DNA from: Polytrichum commune
Taxonomy: Eukaryota > Streptophyta > Polytrichopsida > Polytrichales > Polytrichaceae
Reading direction: 5' to 3'
Assembly: GCA_950295325.1 (NCBI GenBank)
Contig: OX485809.1
Location: 24,442,144-24,506,143 of the forward strand
DNA length: 64,000 nucleotides
The notes beneath the pieces are model-generated. The model was not told the origin of the DNA, did no database searches, and saw only the letters and a program-made list of their open reading frames with translations. The position numbers and the translations under genes were made by a program. This document shows positions 35,099 to 47,106 of the stretch, piece by piece (positions within the stretch are counted from its first letter, which is position 1; each line of letters begins with the position of its first letter).

Positions 35099-35281
35099 TG
35101 GTATAATTTTCTCTGCTATGATTTACTCTTGCAATGTCTTTCATTCTTGTTGGTCTTGTCTAGTAACATGACTGTTGCATCTTTATGGAAGATAGGTTTT
35201 TATTACATGTGAAATTCGTTCGTTGTGATGTATTGACTGAAAGAGATTGTAATATTCATGTTAGCAGAGTCCTGATTCCAG

Positions 35282-35715
35282 GTGTTATGAAGACAAGGTT
35301 CACAGTTTGTGCTCCATTCATGGCATAGTATTGGATCTTGTAAACCATGTTCAACTTCTGGTTGTGGAAACTTCTAGAAGCTGTGATTGTGCTGGGCGGT
35401 GTCCAGATTCAAGCCTTATAGTGTATCACAAGCAGACTCCACTTTTGCCACAGTTCCAAAGTGATCTTCAGAGGGTTCTGAGTCATCGTATGGCCAAAAT
35501 AGCTGACATTGAACTTCCTGGGAAAATAGACTGGCAACAGGTTGGTACATCATCTTTATTTTTGCAGAACACTCACATTTGAGATTCCTCTGCATTCCTG
35601 CAGTATGATAGCATGGCATTCATATTACTTGAGGTTGCACTAGGTACTTGGCGTAAGAAGCATCCACATTTGCTACATCAGATGTGCCCTTTAAATTGGA
35701 TTTTTGGGAATACTT
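35282..35715 (+). CDS. two coding-like exons, product unrecognised
   Basis: Block 35282-35540 (after CAG, before GT) is open for 86 codons and includes YEDKVHSLCSIHGIVLDLVN, VETSRSCDCAGRCPDSSLIV and HRMAKIADIELPGKIDWQQ. Block 35604-35715 continues YDSMAFILLEVALGTWRKK and ends before GTAAG. They join in phase. The Cys-x-Cys-xxx-Cys cluster is notable, but I recognise no family. If the preceding exon ran past its TAG to a GTATAA donor at 35101, it would join this block in phase. These exons may therefore belong to an extended or broken form of the upstream gene, or to a separate gene. Confidence 0.45.
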
Positions 35716-36367
35716 GTAAGTCCTGGAAGCCCATTGATTTTTCCTCCCTTTAGAAGTCAGATGTGTACTATAAGTGTGTTTTGCTCTTGTACAATTCATA
35801 CCATTCCCATGATGGTTGCACTTCTATTACTTCATTTGGGTGCTTTGCTTTTAGACTACCAGAACATGGTACGGAAGACTGCACAATTCCTCTGAATATC
35901 ATGCAATCCTATTTACATAGATATACTTATGTCAGCCTCTGGGAAGAAACCATACACAAACTTTTCGATGAGCATTGACTCTTGGTTTCAGCAATGTCAG
36001 ATCATTGGATGTCTGTACAGATTGGTGAGAAAGTGATAAAAACGTAGACTTTTATAACCTTTGACTCAAACTCGGGTGTGCAACAGATACCTGTGTTGGT
36101 CATGCTGGAGCCAAGAACTACAAACTGACATAAGAAAGAAACGAGTATTCCATTTGTTTTGGTCACACTCACAACCTGCATGTACATATATACCAACAAC
36201 ACAGGTACTAAAATAAAAACTGTCCATGCCAATGTGACAGATACTATTTGGTGTGATCTGTGACTTGTAATTTCCTTATCTGTATCCTGAAGGTGTCCCA
36301 GATGTGCATTAAGATAAGCTTAGTTCATTGAAGTTCTGTTTCCGCTTCTCAATGTAAATTGTTTCAG

Positions 36368-39300
36368 AACATCAGTGGAGTATGTGAACCAAAAAGTAAG
36401 TACACTGTGGCAACTCACACACTTGTTCAGCTCTTTTTGTGCAAATTGTGTAACTTAATGTCTATGATTGAGAGGGTATTTTGTTTTTCTTGGGAGGACG
36501 CCAGGAACTACCTACTGGTGACATAATTAACTCCAAGGCGAATGGGGACACTGCCCCAGAGTGCATTGAGGGGCCATTCGTTAACTGTAAAAAAGGTGAA
36601 CTGGTTCAATGTCTCTTTGTAAAAATTGAAGAGTTTCCCATTCGGCTATTCAGAATCTCACATGTTCTGTAATGATTCATGAAAGATTTAAGACTGGTTG
36701 TGTCTATTCTGGCGGTGCTTCATATATCTTGAGGTTGGATATTGAGTGAAAGATTTTAGTCTGGTTGTGTCTATTCTGGTGGTGCTTTAGATATCTTGAG
36801 GTTGGATATCGAGATGCTGTCTTTAATAACCACTATTTGTGGAGCAGTGCCTTTCGCTTCAATCTTCACGATATCCCAAAAGACATGTCACGTGAATATG
36901 GTGACTCATCTGATTATGGCCAAAGAGCTACATCCTAGTCGGCAAGAGTGGACAATACAAGGTGGCAGGGTATCTAATTCTCAGGGGAACTTGCTTCAAA
37001 GGTCCTAGGCTTCACGCCTTGCTCTCTACTTTGCTAACATTTCTTGAACCTTAACACATGACACCTACATCTCAAGTTGCAAGTGGCCAACATTTAATGT
37101 TGAGTCAATGTCAATACAGGCCTTTTTAGGGTTTGGTATCTTATTCGAGGTAATTGAACATTCAAACACTGATTCACCTGACATTTATTCAACTTCCATT
37201 TTCACCCGTGAACAAAAAAATGAACGAAAACAAAGGATTGAAATAGAAACTCAACAATTGATAGGCGATGTTTCTGTGTAGCAATTTGATGTGATTGAGT
37301 AGGTGTCAATGCAAGTGCTGGTGTATGGGGATGTGGGTTTGTTATGGAAAAATAATAGAGTAGGGCTGTGCCACGAGGGTTTGAACCATTATGGTCTTCC
37401 ACTCATAGAAGGGCATCCAAGGATTCTCTTCTCTTTCTAAGCAAAACGTCAACCAAATTTTTCCAATATGAGATGAGAATCCTACCACCTATTCTTCCTT
37501 CAAAAATCTGGTCAGCATGCATTCTGGATGTTCTAAGTGCAGGATAACTCAATCAAGTCAGCATTCGTCATACCTAGTTGGGACGATATAGGCCTATTAT
37601 TTGAAACTTTGGGCACCGAAAGCACCTCCACCCAGAGTTTTCATGTCCAGGACGTGGCATTTTCAATAGGCCGACTGGGTGCTTTGAAGCCCACATCTAC
37701 GCATGGGTCATGAGACCGAATCAGTCGAGGCAGCTGCAAATTCAGGTGCTTCTTTCAATGCGTGTTCATAGTTTAGGTGAATTTGAGAACCGTACTTCCA
37801 AGCTCCTCGAAGAGAAGTTAGGTCTGGTCTTTTCATGAATAATATGAAAGGATTATTAGTCATTTATCATGTCCTTAAATTCTGAAACTTGGCAACAGAA
37901 GAATGTGTTTTAGAATTGTTGTTGAACTTTTAGGGTTTTGAAATTTGGGCAGATGAAGGTTATTCGATCTCTCAAGTGACTGAAAGTGCAAGGGTGAAGC
38001 AACTGCAACAAGCTCATCGGGCGTCATGCAAGGATCATCATCCAAATGCTGAGCCCCATCGGGAGCAATCTTCCGCCAAAGCGCAACCTGAAACGGTCAA
38101 GCATACTTCACCTACTGGTGATTCAAATCATCCATTTTTCCAGGTAACATCGGAGGACTTTCATCATTCTTCCACAAAACACGTAATGTTAAGCCACATT
38201 GCACTTCATACTTTCCTACAAGAAATAAAGACACAATGACGACAAAAAGTAATGGTTGTCACAATTGCATTTTTCCATGCAATTCACATCCAATTTCTCT
38301 CAAATTCCAGTCATAATTGTGTGCATATGATGTTGGAAGGTTTTCATGAGCATGGATGCCCATTGAACACACACGCGCTCATCCTCCATTCTTAGTAATC
38401 GGAGATTGATGCCATATAAGTTGATCCAATCGATTGCTAAGTTACCATGCCAAACAAGAACAGACAAGTGCGAGAATCTTTAACAGTAGATTGTGCTTCT
38501 TTATTGTGCAGCCTGGATGGAGCCCCTTGGGCGGCCCAGATTTCGGAAGCTTTGGAGGAATGTTGGGTCCGACAAATCCATGTTTGCTGCCGTGTTGCTT
38601 TCACATGCACCAACATACTAATCCCTTTCTCCCTCTATATTGCCCATTCCCAACCCTGCCTCCTGAGCATGGTGGGCAAGTTGGTGGCCTTATTCATGTC
38701 CCGCTAATACCTGTTTACACCGCCATGAGTATGCCTCCATCCACTATCACACCAATGATGGTTACTATGCCTATGTAAGTAACTTCCCACTTTTGACATA
38801 ATCGATTTAAGAAATGTCCTAAAACAATGTAATTGATTGGTTTGCATACAACACCTTCCATGTTCGGTAATGTGGAGGTTTGAATCGGAGAACATTTTAT
38901 ATTGGTTTATTGAGGTTCAAACTCATTCTGACATGCCAAGAGGTGCTGCGTACAATAAGTGTGGCCCTTAATGGACCAAAATAGTATAGTCTTCAATCAA
39001 TTTCAAACACTATCTCTGAGCATGCACCAGAAGTGAAACGAGATTATGGATGTTGTATGCAAAGTAACCTATGAAATACCATAGGGGACCAACTCCCGAC
39101 AAAATGTCCCATTGAGTATAAGCTAATGCTAATGTGTCAAATGCAAGGAATTGGAGATTGTGTATTGTATTTATTGGGAGTTGCACTCAATTAATTAGGT
39201 GCATGTCTTCTATGATCCAATTAAGAACATTGGAGTGGGAAACGTTGTACACCTGACCGCCAGTGAAACGAAAGCACAAGTGACAAATTGGATGACAATA

Positions 39301-41250
39301 TAAATGTTTCTCCTTTCTCCTTTCTCTATGTGATAGGGGGTCACCGATGATGGTGGAAGGCTTTATGCCACCTATGGTTGTGAGAGGGGGCAATATCCCC
39401 CAGGAATCAGAGAGGCCACCCCCGGGAGAGGGGAGGGAGGGAGTAATCAATGGAGGGTTGCGGCAACCAAATGCTCCTGGACCTCCATGGGGTGGTCAAG
39501 TGCAACGGCAAGTTGAACCACAGAGGCAAGTCGTTCGTAGGTCAGTTTTCCTATATATTCTTGGTTGCAATTCAACATTGTAATAAATTGGCATGATAAC
39601 TTGTAACGTATGGGATTTGGAGAACGAGAAATACTTTCATGTTTAGTGTTGTTTTAGTCTTCTTTAGTTTTGAACCACATATATATACATGGATGAATCA
39701 TGGTTAAAGAACTCCTTAACCCTGAAATGTATGGCTGAAGATTGTTATTTGTGAGGAGATGGAGTTTTTCACCATGGCAGGTTGAGCGTTATGAAATTGT
39801 AACTTGGTATTGGCAATTGCAGATTCCGAGTGGGATTTCAACTGGATCTATTGTTGTTGCTGAAACTGGCAGTTGTGGTGTTTGTTTTCAATCAAGATGG
39901 TTCCAAGGATCGTCTTTTCCTCCTCCTATTCCTTGCAGCAATTGTTTACATGTAAGTCTTTGTCGATCTTATATACCCCTACTACTGAAAATTGATTGCT
40001 TTCTTTTTCAGATTACAAAGTGTTGAGCTCTATTCATATTTGGAGAATTTGCTCTATAAGAGGATGTCACTGTCTGAGTTAAATATCAGAAGGGCATGGT
40101 TTATCTGAATTAGTTAGTTGAGGACCAACAGAACCCTCGTGGTACCCTTGTTTGCCACTTTACAACATCTACTGTGGTCATGAGGCGGCACTTCCATTTG
40201 AAAGTCAAAAAAACACACGCTGATTACTATGAGAATAGCATTCCTATTATGATAACTGTTTTGATGTAAATGAAGAATATACATACACAATTAGGTCTGA
40301 ATCATGTATGTAGACTATCGAATTCAACGTTAGTGAAGTAAATGTTAATTGTACATATATGAATATTGAATCCCCAACCCCTGCCCCCAAAGACTGGGAT
40401 GACAAGAGCATGGACATAATTGTTAAGGATCCAATGGTGATCAGAGGTCTAACAAATGAAGATGGTCACTTGAGTTTTTGGAGTTGAGATGATTCTTTGA
40501 AGTCTTTGGCATCAATCTATAAACAATTACTTACAATTTGAGGTACATGTATGTGATGTGTCCTCATGATCAACGAGTTCTTCTGCTTGATTACAAACTT
40601 CATCTCTACATTTTCATATGAGGTGTATCTCTCTGGCTACATTAAGAGCATGGACGGGGTGGAAATGACTCTAGGTATCAAACGGGTGCTCTTACTCCGC
40701 TTTTGCGATGGTTTTCACAATCAGCACAACGAGCCATGATGCCTCCTCAACAACCAAATCCGGTTTTGCCTGAAGGCAATTTGGAAGGAGGTGAATCTCT
40801 TGTCACAATTGATGAAATTTGAAAAATTGGAATATTAAACTTACCCCCTGAATTGGTTTTTTTTGAGACTTAGTCTCTACTTATTAGAAATTTTGTGTTC
40901 GACATGTGATGCAAAACACATAAGCACAAATTGCAATGGAGTTTATGCAAATTTTGCATGAGAAATAGTCATGTCTGCTGGTAGACTAGCTTGTAATCCA
41001 CGAATCTCAAATTATCTTGAATCTGTATACAAGGTTTTCACGTGTTGTTGTCTTGAGAACAGGTGCTAGGGATGCTAGAGCCCCTGAGCCAGGCGAAGGT
41101 GCAGGTAACGCTGTTCAAGGTAATGAATTTAATGGTCTACGTAGACCACCTCCGGATGGCAATAATTGGTGGGGGATCTTCAAGGAGGTTCAAATGCTCA
41201 TTGTTGGGTTTGTGACATCTTTACTGCCTGGGTTCCAACATGTTGAATAG
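36368..41250 (+). CDS. HERP (HERPUD)-like ER membrane protein, C-terminal exons
   Basis: Six exons are well supported: 37953-38143, 38512-38774, 39337-39540, 39823-39951, 40675-40790 and 41063-41250 (stop). All introns are GT-AG and phases are continuous, giving about 363 residues. The protein has a Gln-rich start (VKQLQQAHR), a Pro/Met/Gly-rich linker, a hydrophobic core FQLDLLLLLKLAVVVFVFNQ then RLFLLLFLAAIVYMYQTG (one or two membrane segments), an RWFSQSAQRA helix, and a C-terminal amphipathic segment GFVTSLLPGF. This matches the membrane half of HERP/HERPUD proteins, which organise ER-associated degradation complexes in the ER membrane. Two small upstream exons, 36368-36395 and 36505-36586, are phase-compatible but less certain. 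No ubiquitin-like domain or initiator Met was found, so the 5' end is unresolved. Confidence 0.65.
36682..36815. repeat. 67-bp tandem duplication in an intron
   Basis: Two adjacent units, 36682-36748 and 36749-36815, share GGTTGTGTCTATTCTGG and ATCTTGAGGTTGGATAT. They lie in the long intron of the HERP-like gene. Confidence 0.8.
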
Positions 41251-42710
41251 CATCTTAGTTTACAAGTGCCTAGTAGATCTTAAGATCAAGATATGCTGTA
41301 TTTGTTCAACCCTTTTCTTCACTTGAAATAGGAACAGTTGCTAAGCATTTGGAATGCCTCTACTGTTGGCTTCAACAATGGTCTTTGTCAATCAAATTGT
41401 CAAGCTCTCTAAGCCTCTCCAGTGCGACAGTACTTTAGGCAACTGCTGTAGTGTAATATTAATCAAAAGCTATTTGTTATTGCACATTTTTTGAAACTAG
41501 GTCCATACACTTCAAGTGAAGCACCTTGTTGGGTGAACGCGTTCCATAAAACGCGAATTGTGTAAAACACCTAAAGCACAATTAAACTATAAGAAATGGG
41601 CTAGAGTCAAAATAAGGCAAACTTCACTTTGAGTTGGAGAGTGTGTAGGAATTTTAGTTGGGAGAGAACATGTAAAAGACACTGATGTGTCCTATTAGTG
41701 TGGGTTTGACGTTGCATGTTGCTATAAACGTTTATTGAGAATATCATTTTAAACCCAAGTGACATAAACAACTAGTATACACATCAAGGAATAGGAAATA
41801 ACTTGGTTAAAAAATAATATCTTCAGAAAATTATAGTGACGTGTAACTCCAATCATAACCTACACTAACAGGAAAGATCAGTGCAGTATTGGATTCCTCA
41901 GTGCATAGAGGTTGACTAAGGATATTGTGAGGGTATTGTCTCTCAGTACATTGTTTATGATATTTTGTGACATGCATACTATTGGCAAACAATTTAATCT
42001 AGATCCCTAGATGTCTGAAATTGTCATGTCCGCTAATTGTCAACATAAGTAACTTTACATTATGGCATTTAGCATAGCACATTGGGATTCATAAGATGGT
42101 AGCTTTGCAGGGGGAAGATATTATTGAGCATACCAATGGCAATGTGTCTTGTGTTTACATTTAGTGCACAAGAGAAAGATATTCTTGAGCATACTAATGC
42201 CAAGTGTCATTTGTGTACATTTTTAATCAACTTGTAAACCAATTGTTGGGATCTATGAGGATTGACTATCGAGGTTGCTATCATAATCTTCGCTGCATGC
42301 TCTGCATATATAGGAGCTTCACCGAACTAACAGATAATGTGGCTTCTTTCTATCATGATTTTGCAAACACCGAATCCAACAGTTAGATGTTGGAACCAAT
42401 GCGAGATAGAAATCCACAATTGCATCCAAGCCAAGATGATTCTTGAATAAACATCAAAACTTACTTATTGATGTGATTGTTTTGCCACCTTTTGAACATG
42501 TGCATCCTCATCGGAGAGGGATGTAGTTTGAGGCACACTTCCACATGTCATAAGAGGATTAGCTTCGCACAAAGGTATTATTGTTGCCTCAAGTATATTA
42601 GGGTCTCCCTCGAATGCCACCAAGTGTCACCCACTTTGTTTACAAGCATGGATAGAAGCCATAATGAGAACCACCAATTGGCAAATTGGACTAAATTCAA
42701 ACAAATGCAA
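41251..42710. other. 3' flank of the HERP-like gene, then gene-less DNA
   Basis: Presumed 3' UTR, then AT-rich sequence. Two similar blocks, GAAGATATTATTGAGCATACC (about 42115) and GAAAGATATTCTTGAGCATAC (about 42174), form a short tandem duplication. Nothing else is recognised. Confidence 0.4.
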
Positions 42711-43046
42711 TCAAATATTTATGAATGCAAAGCCATAGTTGTTGTTACCTATAGATGCATATGCATCAAGAACCACAACACCAAGTTTAGTCAGTGCCTC
42801 GATGAAGAGTTCTATGGATTTAGAGTCTTTCTTGCATGCACCTCTCGAACGGACATTTTTGTTGAGGAGTTGAATATTAATTGTGGCTAGATTTAAAAAA
42901 AATGTCGGTGGATCCAATATCACACCCGGCATAGAACTCTTGTATAAATTAATAGGTGTCATAGGCTTCGTCTTGTGTTTGAACACCACCATGCCAAGAA
43001 CAATGAGTCTACACAACCTGGGAAGTTTTTGGACATAGTTGGTCAA
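42711..43046 (-). pseudogene. relic of a SAM-dependent DNA methyltransferase-like domain
   Basis: The minus-strand frame contains the order LATINIQLLNKNVRSRGACK, then SKSIELFIEALTKLGVVV, then LDAYASIGNN. A helix S-x-x-LF-x-xLI-x-x-T followed by GD-VVLD-x-x-AS-TG is the SAM-binding region of N4/N6-type DNA methylases. A closely similar block (DAYASTG) occurs in repeated methylase-like genes of non-seed plants, as I remember them. The conserved Gly-Asp before VVLD has become Gly-Val. No catalytic Asp-Pro-Pro-Tyr could be assigned with confidence (a DPPTF occurs upstream). It is probably a fragment of a mobile element's accessory gene. Confidence 0.4.
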
Positions 43047-43084
43047 GATCCTAGTGATTCTAAATCCAACTGGTTACATGTTGA

Positions 43085-43735
43085 CCAGAGCCCAACATTT
43101 TCCTTTTAAATTGCACCCATACCCAGACCATGCCCATCAGCAACGACCTATGCCCACCCATGCCCATCCATAGCATGACATGTGCCCACCCATGCCCACC
43201 CATAGCATGACATGTGCGCACCCATGCCCACCCATGCTCACACATAGCATGACATGTGCCCACCCATGCCCACCCATGCTATTCAAATTGCGCCCATGTA
43301 TTCAAAAATTGTGTAATGTGTATTACCCACCTACACCAAGTCTTGATTGGATCGGACAAACAAAAGGTCGTTCACTATCGCTGGCTTCAGCCCGGAGCGC
43401 TTCTTGGTTAGTGTATTCCCTGCATCCGAGAAATTTGACTCCGATTTGGAGTTGGATGCAGGGATGCAGGGATGCAGGGATGCACCTTACTGGGTGAAGG
43501 TGATTCGGTGCTCTTACCCTCGAAAGCATTGAATGAGAGCTCATTCAATGACCCCTTCCAATATGCTTTGCTTTAGCCCATGCTCACACATGAACAATAA
43601 TATTGAACCCATGCCCACCCATGAACAATAATATCGCAGCCATGCCCACCCATGCCCACCCATGAACAATAATATTGCAGCCATGCCCACCCATGCCCAC
43701 CCAAAACTCATGGGCATGGGTGGGCATGGGCACCC
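43085..43735. repeat. ATGCCCACCC minisatellite clusters
   Basis: Tandem variants of CATGCCCACC fill about 43115-43290 and recur at about 43605-43735, with interspersed TAGCATGACATGTG units in the first cluster and GAACAATAATATTG units in the second. Between them, near 43457-43483, GGGATGCA is repeated four times. The minus strand is G-rich and open over long stretches. Confidence 0.85.
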
Positions 43736-43784
43736 AATGTAGGGCTATGATGTTGACATAATCTTCCGGTTTTGCTTCCATTCA

Positions 43785-46080
43785 TTTAAGGTATATTCTC
43801 CTAAAGATTCCTCTAAAATGATTGGCAATTCTCTTGAAGTCTTGAACTTCAACCGGTTATTTCTCAAACTCAACCGGTTCATCTGTAACTAACCACCGGT
43901 TCTCCCCGAGCAGTGGTAGCGATCACCCAACACACATTGGTTCATGATTGTACCACTTTGTGAAATTGTTAAGAATTGATTACAAAACCCGAGTCATTGA
44001 AATAATTATTTATCACCAATAAGTGATCTTCTCACATCTAGTACACTCTTTCTTCTCCACTTTACTTTGGATATTACAAGAATGCTGGTGAGGTATATGT
44101 CATTCTAGCATCGGGGCTTGAAAATGAGTGTCAAAGAATGATGAGCTTCTAAATATGTATAAAAGATGTACATAGAAGATGATTGGTTCTGTAAAATAAA
44201 GTCTCTATGAATAATGAGGCGAGTCACACTAAAGTGAAGAAGATGTGCAGTTAATCCTTAACTTCCTAGAGCGTGTTGTGGTTTCATTAGATCATCTAAA
44301 AAGTAAGCTTTCTGGAGCTCAATTTTTATTGTTGCTATTGTTTTTAACATCACATCAATACAGTAAAAAAACATTTAGTCATTTTCATACGTTGTTTATA
44401 ATAGATTTAGAATCATTAAACTTCAAGAAATTGTGATAAATATATGTAGTAAATTTATAGTCTAAACTATCAAGTGTATATTAATAATAGTCATACACTT
44501 TGAGGTAAGAAAAAAGGTTCATAGAAAATTGACAATTTTCAATCACAATAGTATGTAGTTCTATATGTAGGAATGTACCAACAAAGGGAAAACTTAGTTC
44601 ATTCTTGACTTTACAAATTTCTTGTGAATGATTATCTTTTCATATTGGAATGGGATCATTGCATTGCCAATAAAATGTCATGAGGAACACAATGATACCT
44701 ACTTTGACCTTCCTAGCACCTTCCTTTTGGATGAATTTGTCTTCAAAAGTCATTCATGAGCCCAAAACTCACCTCTTATGTAGTTAAGGGTTAAGGGTTA
44801 AGGGTTAAGGTAGATGAGGCTAATGTGGACACCTCCAACCATGTGGCATCATCCAACTGGTGGATTTGAGCATTAGAAGCTTGAACATGTTAACAATTGC
44901 GAATCACGATCAAAGAATTCAAATTTGTTGAAATCGGAGTTGAGGAGGGTGTTGGTCTAGGCTCTAGAATCAAAGATTCTTTGCTTCCCAATCTGGTGTC
45001 ATGGGGGGAACTCTTCCATCATTCAATGTTGTGTAAGTGGACAACATCACTAGGAGATTCTACATGGACCATTTGCCAATGAAAACCAAGTTTAATGCCA
45101 ATACTGACTGTGTAATGTTTGTAAAGTGACCATGGGTGAGAAAATTGTTGTTGAATTGGCTTTTCATTACAAAATACCCACAATACATGTTGGTCAACAC
45201 CTCATAGTTGCATGCCGCCTCTTAATTTGCCTAGCTCGCCTACAAAAATCAAGTGTGTTAGGACTTAGTGGGCAACACTCCCACTTATGAAGGATGATGG
45301 GCATAGTTTGTTTTTTAATGAATGTGACTAACCCTGTAATCATCAAGGTGATGGGTAAATCAATATGTATTATGCCCCCTCCCCACTTGACATTAGCTAA
45401 GCCTAAAAGTGAGTTCTTAAAAATGAGCGTCCACACCATCGACATTATCTAGTGCCGAGCCTAGTTGGCAAATGATGTGGCATGGCTTAAAAGTGGAGGT
45501 TTTAAGCTAAAACTACCGACCCTCCCATCGGTACCTAGACATGAGGCAAGAATGTAGGACCTCTAAAAGTGTTGCCTCCCGCTCTTGTGATTGGTTGCTT
45601 TTAGTCTTAGCTATGAGGGCACGAGGAGCTCCATTAACAAAAACCGATGGTAAGTATTAAGGCATTTGGGGATGGGACAAAAACTATCCAACATTCATTG
45701 GTTGGTAGATGAAAACAATGAACATGTGTGAAAGCTACTTAACTAAAACCTACTTGGAAATCTCCGGAGCAAGTTCTTGTAGGTGCATTGGGATAGCCGG
45801 ACGTGTCCGCTATAACCGAGGGAGCTTTACCCGGGTTTTAGGGAAGTCTTTGGTTATTTGCTAATGTCAAGTGGGGAGGGGGCATTACTCATCCACGGAA
45901 TCAAGAACCAAAAATAAATGTCCGATTACGACAACTAACTTAATTGACCTCGTCAATGAACAAAGAGAACCGACTATTGGCTACAGTTGAACCGGTAGAG
46001 TTCAAAAAATAACTAGTTGAAGTTCAAGACTTTAAAAACATTACAGATCATTTTAGAGGAACCTATAAAATATACCTCAA
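43785..46080. mobile_element. 2.3-kb element with ~120-bp terminal inverted repeats
   Basis: 43785-43915 is complementary to about 45950-46080. Shared stretches include AGGTATATT, TTCCTCTAAAATGAT, GTCTTGAACTTCAAC and AACCGGTT-type motifs. No matching target duplication was identified, and no transposase is visible inside. Long TIRs make a MULE-like or foldback element likely. The interior carries the TTAAGGG array and an inverted pair of purine tracts (45366-45398 and 45855-45888). Confidence 0.55.
44786..44810. repeat. TTAAGGG tandem repeat, telomere-like variant
   Basis: Three units of TTAAGGG, one base away from the plant telomere unit TTTAGGG, inside the long-TIR element. Confidence 0.7.
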
Positions 46081-46449
46081 ATTAGTAAAGACAAACCAAG
46101 AGATCACAACTTGTAACCGGTTCGACTTGGAAACACTGGGATTTTGAGCGATTATACCCAAAAATGTCCCCGGACACTGGGCCTCGTCGACCTTAAAGTA
46201 TATGGTACCGAGCCCTGACTTCACGATGGGTGATCCAAAACGCAACCGTTTCAAAGCCTTGACTTTCTTGCTGATTTTGCTGGTGTCATCGTGTACCTTG
46301 GATGAGGCCTGCACAAAGTACTAACTTATTAGTTTTTTTTAGTTTAAAATTACCAATGCATTTAATGATGATGGCATATATAATTGAGCTCCAGCACCAG
46401 TGTATATATCTATACCTATATATAGATATTTGGTGTGTGTGTCAAAGTT

Positions 46450-47106
46450 GGGGAAGTTTTTGAAGCCTTAGTGGCTAATTGCCGGTAGTTGCTACGAAGG
46501 GTCGGATTTTTTCCAATTTACATCGGCAACAGCCGGTCTTTTGTAAAATCAATCGGCCAATTGCCTATATTCTCATATTTTCATTGGCCAATATCCGATT
46601 AAATGGAATTCATATCGGCATTAATTGTTTTAAAAATGTATGAAAAGTTATTAGAAATCATTTCTTAGTACAAAATCTTGAATAAGTGAAAAGAAAGGCA
46701 CGTTCAAAATTTTAAATTTGAAGAGTTAATATCCTTGGCAGGGATTTGAACCTAGCAATGCCTTCACCGCTTGAAGGCCAAGGGTCCCCCAATTCTTCAT
46801 AGAAGCAATTGGATGTGGTCATGGAAAGGTTGCATAATTCAAAAAGTTTCAGGTTTAGGGTACTTCCTCAAGTGCATCATCAGATGCCCCAGACAAATAG
46901 CGCTCTGGATGCTTCCGGCTGAAATCCAGTAACTCACAAGAAGAATCGACTACATTTCCGGGACATTTTATGGTCCATCGGCTAATTGCCGGAGGATTGA
47001 AATTACAGTCGGATTGCCATCCGATGGTTGGAAATTTGGACCGGCCATGAGGGGAAATCCATCGGCTGATAATGAACTAGCCGTCGGTTTTCCCGGAACA
47101 TAGGTG
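46450..47106 (-). repeat. dispersed ~650-bp repeat, copy 2
   Basis: Inverted homologue of 2988-3635 over its whole length, with about one change per ten bases by eye. The tRNA-like block lies at about 46735-46795, where the complement of GGTTCAAATCCCTGCC gives the B-box-like motif. It has no coding frame. Confidence 0.7.

Noticed and set aside
40940..41062. Start of a separate gene at the last exon of the HERP-like gene
   Set aside because: The open frame upstream of 41063 is intronic; the AG acceptor and phase link it to the exon ending at 40790.
43060..43781. Gly/His/Met-rich protein genes on the minus strand
   Set aside because: Translations of the CATGCCCACC minisatellite.
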